This document shows, in pieces, positions 35,682 to 43,536 of a DNA stretch of 64,000 nucleotides (the stretch's first letter is position 1; each line of letters opens with the position of its first letter). Under the pieces are notes generated by a model, which made no database searches, was not told where the DNA came from, and saw only the letters and a program-made list of their open reading frames with translations. Position numbers and translations under genes: made by a program. The DNA lies in the NCBI RefSeq assembly GCF_001421805.1, contig NZ_LMLC01000002.1, positions 124,001-188,000 on the forward strand, in the 5' to 3' direction. Source of the stretch: Sphingomonas sp. Leaf34. Lineage in GTDB: Bacteria; Pseudomonadota; Alphaproteobacteria; Sphingomonadales; Sphingomonadaceae.

Positions 35682-38516
35682 CTACATCTTCATCGTCAGG
35701 CTGAACTGGAACACGCGCCCGGTGTTCATATACCCGCCGTTACGATCGTTCGAGATGTACCGTTCCGACTTGCCGACCGTCGCCCAATAGGTGTGCTGGT
35801 CAAGCAGGTTACGCGCCGCCACGCCGATCTCGAGATTGTCGGTCGCGGCGAATGCCAGCCCGAAGTTCAGTTCGCCGACCGGCTGGACATAGATATCGGG
35901 CTGGCTGTCTTGCACCGTGGCCAGGAACCGGCCGGTGTAATTGTACGAAAGGTTGGTGCGGAACTGGCCGTCGGCATAGAAGACTTCGGCATTGTAGATC
36001 AGGTCGGGCGCCTGCGGCAGGCTGGAACGGCGGATGTCGGTCGCCGAGATCTGATACTCCGCCTCGGTATTTTGGTAGGTGATGTTGCCGCCGACCCCAA
36101 AATTCCCGAGGAAACGCGAGCCGACCATGTCGCCGATGGTGAAGCGCCCCGACGCCTCGATCCCCTTCGCACTGCCGCCGCGACCGTTGGCAGGCTGGAT
36201 CGTGACGACGCTCCCCACGGTTTCGCTCAGCGAGCGCGTGCCGGTCGGCACCAGGATGTTCTTCAAGTCCTTGGAATACAGAGCGACCTGGAGATACCGC
36301 CCGACGCCGCCATAATATTCGACGCCCGCATCATAACTCCACGCCTCGACCGGCTTCAGGTCGGGGTTCGGCCTGGTCACGGTGATGACACCGTTGGAAT
36401 CCGCATCGCTGCGCCGGGTGGGGCCTGCGATCTGGTCGAACCCCGGCCGCGCATAGCTCGAGCGCACCGCACCCCGCACCACGAACCGGTCGTCGGGCTT
36501 CCACGCCGCCAGCACGCTCGGATCGAGATGGTCATAGTTGCGCCCGGCCTTTACGAAACTGCCGCCGACGCCGTTGGCATTGGTCGAGAAATAGCGCGCG
36601 TCGAAGCTGTTGTCCTCATACCGAAGCCCCGGCACGACTTCGAGCGCCCCGAGCTTCAGCGTCGCGGTGCCGTAAACGGCCTTGCGCTTTTCGTTGGCCT
36701 TCAGCACCCCTTGATTGATCACCTGCGGCGCCACCGTCGCCAGGTTCACATATTTGCTGACCTGGGAGTCGAGCTGGCTGCGATCGAGCACCTTGATCCC
36801 GCGCGCCGGATAGTAATCGAGAAAGTCCTTCAGAACATAGCCCAGATACTGGTTGATCGTCGGACCTTGTTCGGTGCCCGATTGCAACGGCGTCAGGAAC
36901 CGATAGCGCGTCACGTCGGGCGACAATGACCGGCCGTCGCGATCGGAATCCTCGTACAGCCCCCCGACCGCGACGCTGGCGAGGAATCCGGTGCCGTCCC
37001 AGCCGAGGCTCCCCTTCACGGTCTTCTTGACCTCCGACAGATAATCATAGCCCTGTTGGACGTAGAGCTGGGTCGGACGGTCGAGCGAGCCGACATAGGC
37101 GCTCGCGCCCGAAGACAGCACCGGGCGGGGCGAACGTGGGTCGGACAGGTCGACGGTGACGCCTTCGCTTGCCAACCCGGTGTTGCTCGCCGCACCGTTA
37201 TAGGCGACGCCGCGGAACGCCGCCTCGATCCGCTGGGGCTGGTCGAACCGGCCATCGGCATAGCTGCCTTCAAGCGACGCGGTGACCCCGTTCCAATGCG
37301 CCTTGCCGCCGAGCTGCGCCGAGAACAGCTCCTGCTCGACGTCCTCGGTACGGAAATAGCTGGCCGGGTTGATGCCGAGCGGCGTGTAGATCCCCGCCGC
37401 ATTATACGCCTGCGTGGTACTGCCGTTGCCAAGCGTGCGGACCGGGTTCGCGTTCGTCTGGCCGCGGGTCAGCTCGTTGCGCAGGCCGGTCTGGTTCATC
37501 GTGTTGGTGTTGAGATAGGTCGCATAGTTGACGCGGGCGAACAGCTCCACGGGATCGCTGTGAAAATCGAGCGAGCCGGTCGCGCCGTAGCGCTTGATCT
37601 CGTTATTGTAGAAGTTCCACTGGACGCCGTCGGCCGACAGCGCATCGCCATTGGCGCGCGCGGTGCCGACGTTGAAGTTGGTCGTCTTATAGTCGTTCTG
37701 GACCGCGGTCGATTCGGCGGCGTTTGCGCGCTCCTCGTAATAGCCCGCGACATATACGCCAAACTGGCGATCGCTGCCGAACCGGCGTGCCGCATCGATC
37801 CCGACCGCGCCGCCAAAGCCCTTTTGCTTGCGATCGAGCGCGAGTTGGGCGCCTTGGGCGAGAACGCGGGCGCGCGTGAAGTCGGTCGAGAAGTCGAACG
37901 CGGTCGGCGTACGCAGATCGACGATACCCGCGATCGCGTCCGTATCCTTGTTCGCCCCCGGCGTCTTGTCGACCGCGATGGCGCCGACCGCGAACGGCGA
38001 GAACAGGTTGAGCGAGATCGCGCGCGAGCTGCCCGCGACCTGCGGCAGGCGCAGACCATCGAGCGTATAGGCGTTGTAGCTGGTGTCGAATCCGCGGATC
38101 GAGACATATTGCGCTTCGCCCGTCGCGCTCTGGTTGCGGCCTTGGTCGCGGCTGACCGAGATTCCCGGCAGCGTCTTGGCGAGATCGGCGATCCCGGTTT
38201 GCGAGTGGATCGCGACGTCTCCGGTGGTGACGACGTCGATCACGCCGACGGCATCATGCTCTTCGGCGAGCGCAGACTGCTGGCGGCGACCATTGACGAC
38301 GATGTCGCCGGTCAACGCTTCGCTGACGGTCTCGGTCGGCGCAGCAACGGTCTGATTGTCGGCCGGAATGGTCTGGGCGGACACCGGGGTACCGAAAAGC
38401 CAAACGCCGGATATGCCGACGGTCGCTATCGCCAGGGTGCCGCGGGCGGCTTGGGACAGCAAGGCAAGCGCAGGCGATCGCTGCCGGCGTACCGGCATCG
38501 TGAAGGTCGAAGTCAT
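35682..38516 (-). CDS. TonB-dependent receptor linked to acid phosphatase
   Basis: A 944-residue outer-membrane transporter. A long signal peptide ends about residue 48 ('GTPVSAQ'). A TonB-box-like 'GDIVVNGRRQQS' (about 74) precedes the plug ('SVSRDQGRNQSATGEAQYVS', 'GFDTSYNAYTLDGLRLPQ'), of the group whose plugs begin with 'AVGVIDVVTTGDVA'; the barrel ends 'RVFQFSLTMKM'. It is transcribed with the acid phosphatase downstream and diverges from a DeoR regulator. The ligand is likely an organic phosphate such as inositol or sugar phosphate, by context only. Confidence 0.92.
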   Translation of the reverse strand: MTSTFTMPVRRQRSPALALLSQAARGTLAIATVGISGVWLFGTPVSAQTIPADNQTVAAPTETVSEALTGDIVVNGRRQQSALAEEHDAVGVIDVVTTGDVAIHSQTGIADLAKTLPGISVSRDQGRNQSATGEAQYVSIRGFDTSYNAYTLDGLRLPQVAGSSRAISLNLFSPFAVGAIAVDKTPGANKDTDAIAGIVDLRTPTAFDFSTDFTRARVLAQGAQLALDRKQKGFGGAVGIDAARRFGSDRQFGVYVAGYYEERANAAESTAVQNDYKTTNFNVGTARANGDALSADGVQWNFYNNEIKRYGATGSLDFHSDPVELFARVNYATYLNTNTMNQTGLRNELTRGQTNANPVRTLGNGSTTQAYNAAGIYTPLGINPASYFRTEDVEQELFSAQLGGKAHWNGVTASLEGSYADGRFDQPQRIEAAFRGVAYNGAASNTGLASEGVTVDLSDPRSPRPVLSSGASAYVGSLDRPTQLYVQQGYDYLSEVKKTVKGSLGWDGTGFLASVAVGGLYEDSDRDGRSLSPDVTRYRFLTPLQSGTEQGPTINQYLGYVLKDFLDYYPARGIKVLDRSQLDSQVSKYVNLATVAPQVINQGVLKANEKRKAVYGTATLKLGALEVVPGLRYEDNSFDARYFSTNANGVGGSFVKAGRNYDHLDPSVLAAWKPDDRFVVRGAVRSSYARPGFDQIAGPTRRSDADSNGVITVTRPNPDLKPVEAWSYDAGVEYYGGVGRYLQVALYSKDLKNILVPTGTRSLSETVGSVVTIQPANGRGGSAKGIEASGRFTIGDMVGSRFLGNFGVGGNITYQNTEAEYQISATDIRRSSLPQAPDLIYNAEVFYADGQFRTNLSYNYTGRFLATVQDSQPDIYVQPVGELNFGLAFAATDNLEIGVAARNLLDQHTYWATVGKSERYISNDRNGGYMNTGRVFQFSLTMKM

Positions 38517-38717
38517 GGGTCCCCCCTGGGATGATCATGGGCTGAACTGCCCGATCGAGGGTTCGTTAGGACCGATTCGATACGGTTTTGTGACAAACAG
38601 GTAAGATCTTGTGTGATATCTCAACGTTCTCATCAGAAACTGATGGGGTCAGCGCTGAATCCAACATGATCCGGGAATTTGCTTGGAACCGTGACCGCCA
38701 GCCGTTAAGCACCCCGC

Positions 38718-39473
38718 ATGATGAAGCGCAGCGATCGTCGTCAGGATATCCTCGACCTGCTGCGCAACGGCGATGCGCATGCGATCGCAGAAATGGCCAC
38801 GGCGCTCGCGGTCTCCGACGAGACGATCCGGCGTGAATTGCGGCAGATGGAAGCCGATGGGTCGATAGAGCGCATCCATGGCGGTGCGCGGCTTGCGAAG
38901 ACCGCGGAGGAGGGCGCGTTCGAGGTGCGTCTCGGTCGCAATGCCGCGGCCAAACAGCGGATCGCCACGGCGGTCTCGCTGCTCGTCGACGACGGTCAGT
39001 CGCTCTATATCGATGCCAGTTCGACCAGCCATTACGCCGCCCGGGCGCTGCGCTCGAAGCGCGATCTGACGATCGTCACCAATGCGCTCGGCGTCGTGCA
39101 GGAGCTTGGCGGGCGCAACGGCAACCGGGTGTATGCGGCGGGCGGCGAACTTGACGATCGCTACCGAGCCTATTTCGATAGTGATGCGCGCGCCTATCTC
39201 TCGCGGTTCCGCCCTCGTCTAGCGATCATCTCAACCGAATCGGTCGATCCCGTCGCGGGCTTTACCAATTATCACGTCGGCGAGGCTGCCCTTTGCCGCC
39301 AGATGATCGCGCAATCCGAACGCGTGCTGATCGCGGTCGACGCCTCCAAGTTCGATCGGTGCAGCGTCGCAGCGGTAGCGACCTTCACCGAGGTCGATAT
39401 CCTGGTCGCCGACCGTGCGCCGGGCGAGGCCTATGCGGCGGCGATGGAAACGCTCGAGTGGGTCATCTGTTGA
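38718..39473 (+). CDS. DeoR/GlpR-family transcriptional regulator
   Basis: A 251-residue repressor. The DeoR helix-turn-helix is at residues 6-60 ('RRQDILDLLRNGDAHAIAEM', 'VSDETIRRELRQMEADGSI', 'RIHGGARLA'). The sugar-phosphate-binding ISOCOT-like domain follows ('SLYIDASSTSHYAARAL', 'IVTNALGVVQEL', 'LIAVDASKFDR'). DeoR proteins sense phosphorylated sugars, fitting control of the divergent TBDT-phosphatase unit 200 bp away. It could also act on glpFKD, which lacks a local regulator, but that is speculation. Two ATGs are adjacent (38718, 38721). Its 3' end overlaps the POT gene by 11 bp. Confidence 0.92.
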   Translation: MMKRSDRRQDILDLLRNGDAHAIAEMATALAVSDETIRRELRQMEADGSIERIHGGARLAKTAEEGAFEVRLGRNAAAKQRIATAVSLLVDDGQSLYIDASSTSHYAARALRSKRDLTIVTNALGVVQELGGRNGNRVYAAGGELDDRYRAYFDSDARAYLSRFRPRLAIISTESVDPVAGFTNYHVGEAALCRQMIAQSERVLIAVDASKFDRCSVAAVATFTEVDILVADRAPGEAYAAAMETLEWVIC

Positions 39474-40755
39474 TCCTCCGACGGAGCGTGAGCGCGAGCA
39501 GTAGCGCGACGCCGGCGATGGCGGCATGCCAGCCCCAGAATTCGGCGATTGCGATGCGTTCGTAGAAGCGACCGACCCAGCCGACGAACAGGTTGGCAAA
39601 GAAGCCGTGCAGATAGAACAGTCCGACCATCGTCCCGCTTTTGCCAGCCGGCGTAGCCGCGGTGACCAGCGCGAGTCCCGCCGGCCAGACGAACACCACG
39701 CCAAGATCGAGCAGGACGAGCGCGGCGAGCGGAACGAGTGCGCTGTCGCTTCCCGTCAGCGCCGCAGCGCCCAACACGCCGAACCCGGCAGCGATCGCGC
39801 CGCAGCCCACCGCCAGCACGGTCGCAGGCGTTAACGCCTTATATCCTCGCCGCGCGCGGACCGTGCCGATCCAGCGGACCAGCGCGACGAGCATTATGGT
39901 GAAGAACCCGTCCGCAGCGGCAAACCACGCCGGCGGTACCGCGAAGCCCGCTATGTCGAGGCGGACATGCCCGGCGATCCAGACGAGGAAGATGTTCGAC
40001 ACCTGCTCATAAGCGCAAAACGCAAGCACGACGATGACGATCGCCGCGACCGCGGTACCCCAATTCACCGATCGCTGCGCAGTCGTCCGCCGGGCGGTCG
40101 AGACGGCAGGGGCTGGCGGCGCGCCCAGATAGATCGTAAGCGCGACCACCATCCCGAGCGCGGCGGCGCCGAAGCCATAGCGCCATCCGAACTGCTGCGC
40201 GAGCAATCCGCACACCAGCGGCCCAAGCATCACGCCGATGTTGAGAAACGCGAGGTAGACCGCAAATGCCCGCCCGCGCCCTCCATCGTCGACCGGAAAC
40301 AGATCACCGACCTGCGCCGCCAGGTTCGCTTTCATGCAGCCGGTGCCAACGATCAGCAGCGCCAGCGCAGGCAGCAGCAGGGCCTCGCGCATCAGGCAAA
40401 AATGCCCGCTGGCGATCAGCAGCGCGCCGAGCATGATCGCGCGCCGCCGACCCAGTACGCGGTCGCCGATCGCGCCGCCGATCGGCAGCACCAGATACGA
40501 CAGCGCCGCGTAGAGCCCATAAAGCTGCGACGCGAAGGCGAGCGGGGTAAGCGGCCCCGACAGCACTTCCAGCATATGCCGCGCGGGTGCCAATCCGAGG
40601 ACACCGTTCCTATCGTCGACCAGCACATGATCGATCAGATACAGCGTCAGCAGCGCCTTCACGCCGTGCAGCGAAAACCGTTCCCAGGTTTCGGTTGCAG
40701 CGAGATGATAGAAGCGTCGATCGAGTGCTGTCCGCGATGGCGTCGAATCCGTCAT
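39463..40755 (-). CDS. Proton-dependent oligopeptide transporter (POT/PTR2) family MFS protein
   Basis: A 430-residue inner-membrane symporter. 'ETWERFSLHGVKALLTLYL' is the family's TM1 signature (ExxER region) and 'GGAIGDRVLGRRRAIMLGA' the MFS/PTR2 loop motif; 'FYLHGFFANLFVGWVGRFYE' is the late PTR motif. Twelve or more hydrophobic segments are visible. POT members import di- and tripeptides with protons, and some carry other solutes. The start is set at ATG 40755; a GTG at 40803 would add an unconvincing polar extension. It is convergent with the DeoR gene. Confidence 0.88.
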   Translation of the reverse strand: MTDSTPSRTALDRRFYHLAATETWERFSLHGVKALLTLYLIDHVLVDDRNGVLGLAPARHMLEVLSGPLTPLAFASQLYGLYAALSYLVLPIGGAIGDRVLGRRRAIMLGALLIASGHFCLMREALLLPALALLIVGTGCMKANLAAQVGDLFPVDDGGRGRAFAVYLAFLNIGVMLGPLVCGLLAQQFGWRYGFGAAALGMVVALTIYLGAPPAPAVSTARRTTAQRSVNWGTAVAAIVIVVLAFCAYEQVSNIFLVWIAGHVRLDIAGFAVPPAWFAAADGFFTIMLVALVRWIGTVRARRGYKALTPATVLAVGCGAIAAGFGVLGAAALTGSDSALVPLAALVLLDLGVVFVWPAGLALVTAATPAGKSGTMVGLFYLHGFFANLFVGWVGRFYERIAIAEFWGWHAAIAGVALLLALTLRRRINR

Positions 40756-40836
40756 CGTCGCGCAATGATCGCTGGATATGACACTGGTGCGACGCCGCAC
40801 CACGCGAACGCGTCATATCTACAGAGACTATACCCG

Positions 40837-41709
40837 ATGCCCGTCCTTGTCCTGCGTTTCGCCGCGCTGCTCCTGTTGTGTCTGGCCGGGCCCGTCCTGG
40901 CGCGCGCGTCCGATGCGACCCGCTTGCGGGTGATGACGTTCAACGTCCGCTACCCCAATCCGGACGACGGCGTGAACGTCTGGGCCAACCGGCGGGCGCT
41001 GTTCGTGCAGACGGTTGCGGCGGCGAACCCCGACATCATCGGCACGCAGGAACTGTTCGCCACGCAAGGCGCAGACGTCGTGCATGCACTGCCCCGCTAT
41101 AGCTGGTTCGGGCGCGATAGGCGCGGCGGGCATGCCGATGAGCATATGGGCATCTTCTACCGTCGCGATCGTCTGCGCCTGATCCGCCACGGCGACTATT
41201 GGCTGTCGGATACGCCGGCGGTGATCGGCAGCATGGCGTGGGGCGCGACGCTGCCGCGCATGGTCACTTGGGGAATCTTCGAAGCGCGGGCCACGCATCG
41301 ACGGTTTGTCGTGTTCGATACCCATTTCGCACACCGCGACGAGGATGACGGCGCGCGCGAACGCTCGGCTGCGATGCTCATGGCAGAGCTCGCACCGATC
41401 GCCGGCGCGCTCCCGATCGTCGTGACCGGCGACATGAACGCAACCCCCGACAGCGCCGCCTATCGCCTGCTCGCCGGGCGGTTGACCGACGCCTGGGTCG
41501 CATCGCCGGTCCGCGTCGGCCCGGACCGGACCTTCCACGATTTCACCGGCACGCCCGATCGCCGGATCGATTACATCTTCGTCCGCGGCTTCACCCCGCT
41601 GGCTGCCGCGGTACGGACCGATCACGCGGCGACGGTCTATCCCTCGGATCACTTCCCGGTCGTTGCCGAGCTGCGGTTCGACGCGATCAGGCCGGGGGGT
41701 CGAGGCTGA
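40837..41709 (+). CDS. Exported endonuclease/exonuclease/phosphatase (EEP) family hydrolase
   Basis: A 290-residue protein with a clear signal peptide ('LVLRFAALLLLCLAGPVLARA'). EEP-fold metal and catalytic motifs are complete: 'VMTFNVRYPNPDD', 'IGTQELFA', 'VFDTHFAHRDEDD', 'VVTGDMNATPDS', 'RRIDYIFV' and 'YPSDHFPVVAEL'. Secreted members of this branch are phosphodiesterases or sphingomyelinase-like enzymes rather than DNA repair enzymes. Close to a phospholipase C and acid phosphatase, it may help release phosphate from lipids or nucleic acids. A long open frame extends far upstream, but only this start yields a signal peptide. Confidence 0.9.
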   Translation: MPVLVLRFAALLLLCLAGPVLARASDATRLRVMTFNVRYPNPDDGVNVWANRRALFVQTVAAANPDIIGTQELFATQGADVVHALPRYSWFGRDRRGGHADEHMGIFYRRDRLRLIRHGDYWLSDTPAVIGSMAWGATLPRMVTWGIFEARATHRRFVVFDTHFAHRDEDDGARERSAAMLMAELAPIAGALPIVVTGDMNATPDSAAYRLLAGRLTDAWVASPVRVGPDRTFHDFTGTPDRRIDYIFVRGFTPLAAAVRTDHAATVYPSDHFPVVAELRFDAIRPGGRG

Positions 41710-41836
41710 ATCGGTCGTCGGCGTCGTCAAACACGAACAGGTCGGCCTAGCGGCCCCATTCGGCTACGGTCCGCAGCGTCGTCGCTGCGAACTCGGGCGA
41801 CATATGATCCTCCAGTCCGTCGCGGAAGCGCCCCGC
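41687..41836 (-). pseudogene. C-terminal remnant of an ABC-transporter ATPase (AAA-associated domain)
   Basis: The minus strand encodes 'FRDGLEDHMSPEFAATTLRT', then 'VAEWGR', a TAG at 41749-41747, then 'ADLFVFDDADDRFSLDPPA' and a normal TGA. Intact AAA-associated C-terminal domains of NitT/TauT-type ABC ATPases end in the same pattern with WGRY before the acidic tail, so the TAG replaces the Tyr codon. A further in-frame TAG stands at 41839-41837. Nothing of the ATPase domain is present. The fragment overlaps the EEP 3' end by 23 bp. Confidence 0.55.
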
Positions 41837-42020
41837 CTACGCCTGATGAGTCGATCGCTTGTGCGCGCACTACGCCCCGGCGGCGGATGATCAAGCGCGA
41901 ACGTCTCCCAGCATCACGGCCGGGTACAGAACGCTGTCAGGACCAGGGCGCCACGTGCAACAACGTCCGGGACGCAGCCGCGATGTGCCGCTAAAGCACG
42001 TCGGGAAACGAGGAACGGAT
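41710..42020. other. Gap between EEP hydrolase and the 120-aa gene
   Basis: Contains the ABC-ATPase remnant and the promoter region of the next gene. Nothing else was recognised. Confidence 0.4.
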
Positions 42021-42383
42021 ATGATCGAGGCGGTAGCGAAGGCATGGGACGGTGTGATCGTCCGGACGTGGCTCGAACGTCGCGTCGCCGCCGCGAAGTC
42101 GGATCAGGTCGTGGCGGAGCGCGGCGGTCGCGATCGACACGACGATTGCGACAAGGCGACCGCGGAGGAAATGGTCTGCGGGCTGATGCAGGCCAAACAG
42201 GCACCGGAGACGCAGGAGGGTTTTGCCGCCGCACTACGCGCTCTGCTCGATCGCGACGAGTATATCTGGCGCGGCGTGTATGACGACACGCGTTTCGACC
42301 GCCATGTCCGCGCGATGATCAAGAAGCTCATCAAGATGACCAAGACGAACGACGGGTTCGCCAACACGACGCACTATCAGTGA
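42021..42383 (+). CDS. Hypothetical protein (120 aa) upstream of rsgA
   Basis: Start ATG 42021 has CGAGGAACGG upstream. The product is soluble, highly charged and probably helical ('AVAKAWDGVIVRTWLERRVA', 'LRALLDRDEYIWRGVYDDTR', 'RAMIKKLIKMTKTN'). No signal peptide or known domain was recognised. Its stop overlaps the rsgA GTG by GTGA, implying coupled expression. Confidence 0.6.
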   Translation: MIEAVAKAWDGVIVRTWLERRVAAAKSDQVVAERGGRDRHDDCDKATAEEMVCGLMQAKQAPETQEGFAAALRALLDRDEYIWRGVYDDTRFDRHVRAMIKKLIKMTKTNDGFANTTHYQ

Positions 42384-43384
42384 CGGCGCCAATGACCCTG
42401 ACGACACTTGCGGATCTCGGCTGGACCACGTTCTTCAGCGATCAGGTTTCGGCGGAGGAGGCCGAACGCTGCCACCCGGTGCGCGTGATGTCGGTCCACC
42501 GCGGCAAGATATCGGTGTCGGGCGAGGCGGGGCAGCGCTTCATGACGCCGTATATTCAGGGCGCGCTACCGACCGACGATCACCCTACCGTCGGCGACTG
42601 GCTGCTGGTCGACGATGCCACCCTGCTTCCCGTTAGGGTGCTGCCGCGGATGAACCTGTTCAAACGCCGCTCGCCGGGCGACCCGCGCCGTGACCAGATG
42701 ATCGCCGCCAATGTGGATACGGTGTTCGTCGTCGCGTCGTGCAACCAGGATTTCAGCGTCGCGCGACTGGAGCGCTATCTCGTGCTCGCGCGCGAAGTCG
42801 GAGTGACGCCCGTGGTGATCCTGACCAAGGCCGATCTCACCGACACGCCCGAGCTCTTCGTCACCGCGGCGCGCGCGCTCGAGCCGGGACTGCGTGTCGA
42901 GACGGTAAACGGCCGTGATCCCGGCGACGTCGTCCGCCTCGCGGCCTATTGCGGTCCAGGCCGGACCGTCGCGTTCCTGGGGTCATCGGGGGTCGGCAAG
43001 TCGACTCTCGTAAATTCGCTGCGCGGGTCGGATAGTATCGCGACGCAGGCGATCCGCGCCCATGACGGCACCGGGCGCCACACCACAACCGTCCGCGAGA
43101 TGCACCGCCTGCCACAAGGTGGCTGGCTGCTCGATACGCCCGGCATGCGCGAATTGCAGCTGTCGGATGCGGCGGCGGGAATTGCCGAAGTGTTCGACGA
43201 TTTCGCGCTCGCGGCGCAGGATTGCCGTTTTTCGGACTGCTCGCACGGCGTCGAACCGGGCTGCGCGGTGCGCGCCGGGATCGACAGTGGTGCGCTGACG
43301 GCGGAACGCTTCGATCGCTGGCGACGACTGGCGGTCGAGGAGAAGACGAACGCCGACCGCCTGACGAAACGCTGGTTGCGATAG
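42380..43384 (+). CDS. rsgA: Ribosome small-subunit-dependent GTPase A
   Basis: A 334-residue ribosome-assembly GTPase acting in late 30S maturation. It is circularly permuted as in RsgA/YjeQ: an N-terminal OB fold, then G4 'ILTKADLTD', G1 'LGSSGVGKSTLVN', G3 'DTPGMRELQL', and a C-terminal zinc knuckle 'CRFSDCSHGVEPGCAV'. GTG 42380 overlaps the upstream stop; ATG 42392 is an alternative start. Confidence 0.95.
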   Translation: MTAPMTLTTLADLGWTTFFSDQVSAEEAERCHPVRVMSVHRGKISVSGEAGQRFMTPYIQGALPTDDHPTVGDWLLVDDATLLPVRVLPRMNLFKRRSPGDPRRDQMIAANVDTVFVVASCNQDFSVARLERYLVLAREVGVTPVVILTKADLTDTPELFVTAARALEPGLRVETVNGRDPGDVVRLAAYCGPGRTVAFLGSSGVGKSTLVNSLRGSDSIATQAIRAHDGTGRHTTTVREMHRLPQGGWLLDTPGMRELQLSDAAAGIAEVFDDFALAAQDCRFSDCSHGVEPGCAVRAGIDSGALTAERFDRWRRLAVEEKTNADRLTKRWLR

Positions 43385-43536
43385 GACGCGTCGACAATCT
43401 GGCACGACCGCCTTCGCCCCCCGCGTACGCGACGAACCGCAGTGATCCCATGCGGCCGAAAGCGCTGGCGGGGTCTGCGCGCTGCGGGCTAGACGCGGCG
43501 TCCGACTCTTTGGGCTAGGCCTTTATTCTGCGCGCA

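Noticed and set aside
38560..38620. Possible Pho box upstream of the TBDT at 38516 (minus-strand CTGTTTGTCACAAAAC).
   Set aside because: Only part of one half-site resembles CTGTCAT and no direct repeat at 11-bp spacing is present.
39967..40836. Long upstream extension of the EEP hydrolase frame.
   Set aside because: It lies antisense to the POT gene and would bury the clear signal peptide starting at 40837.
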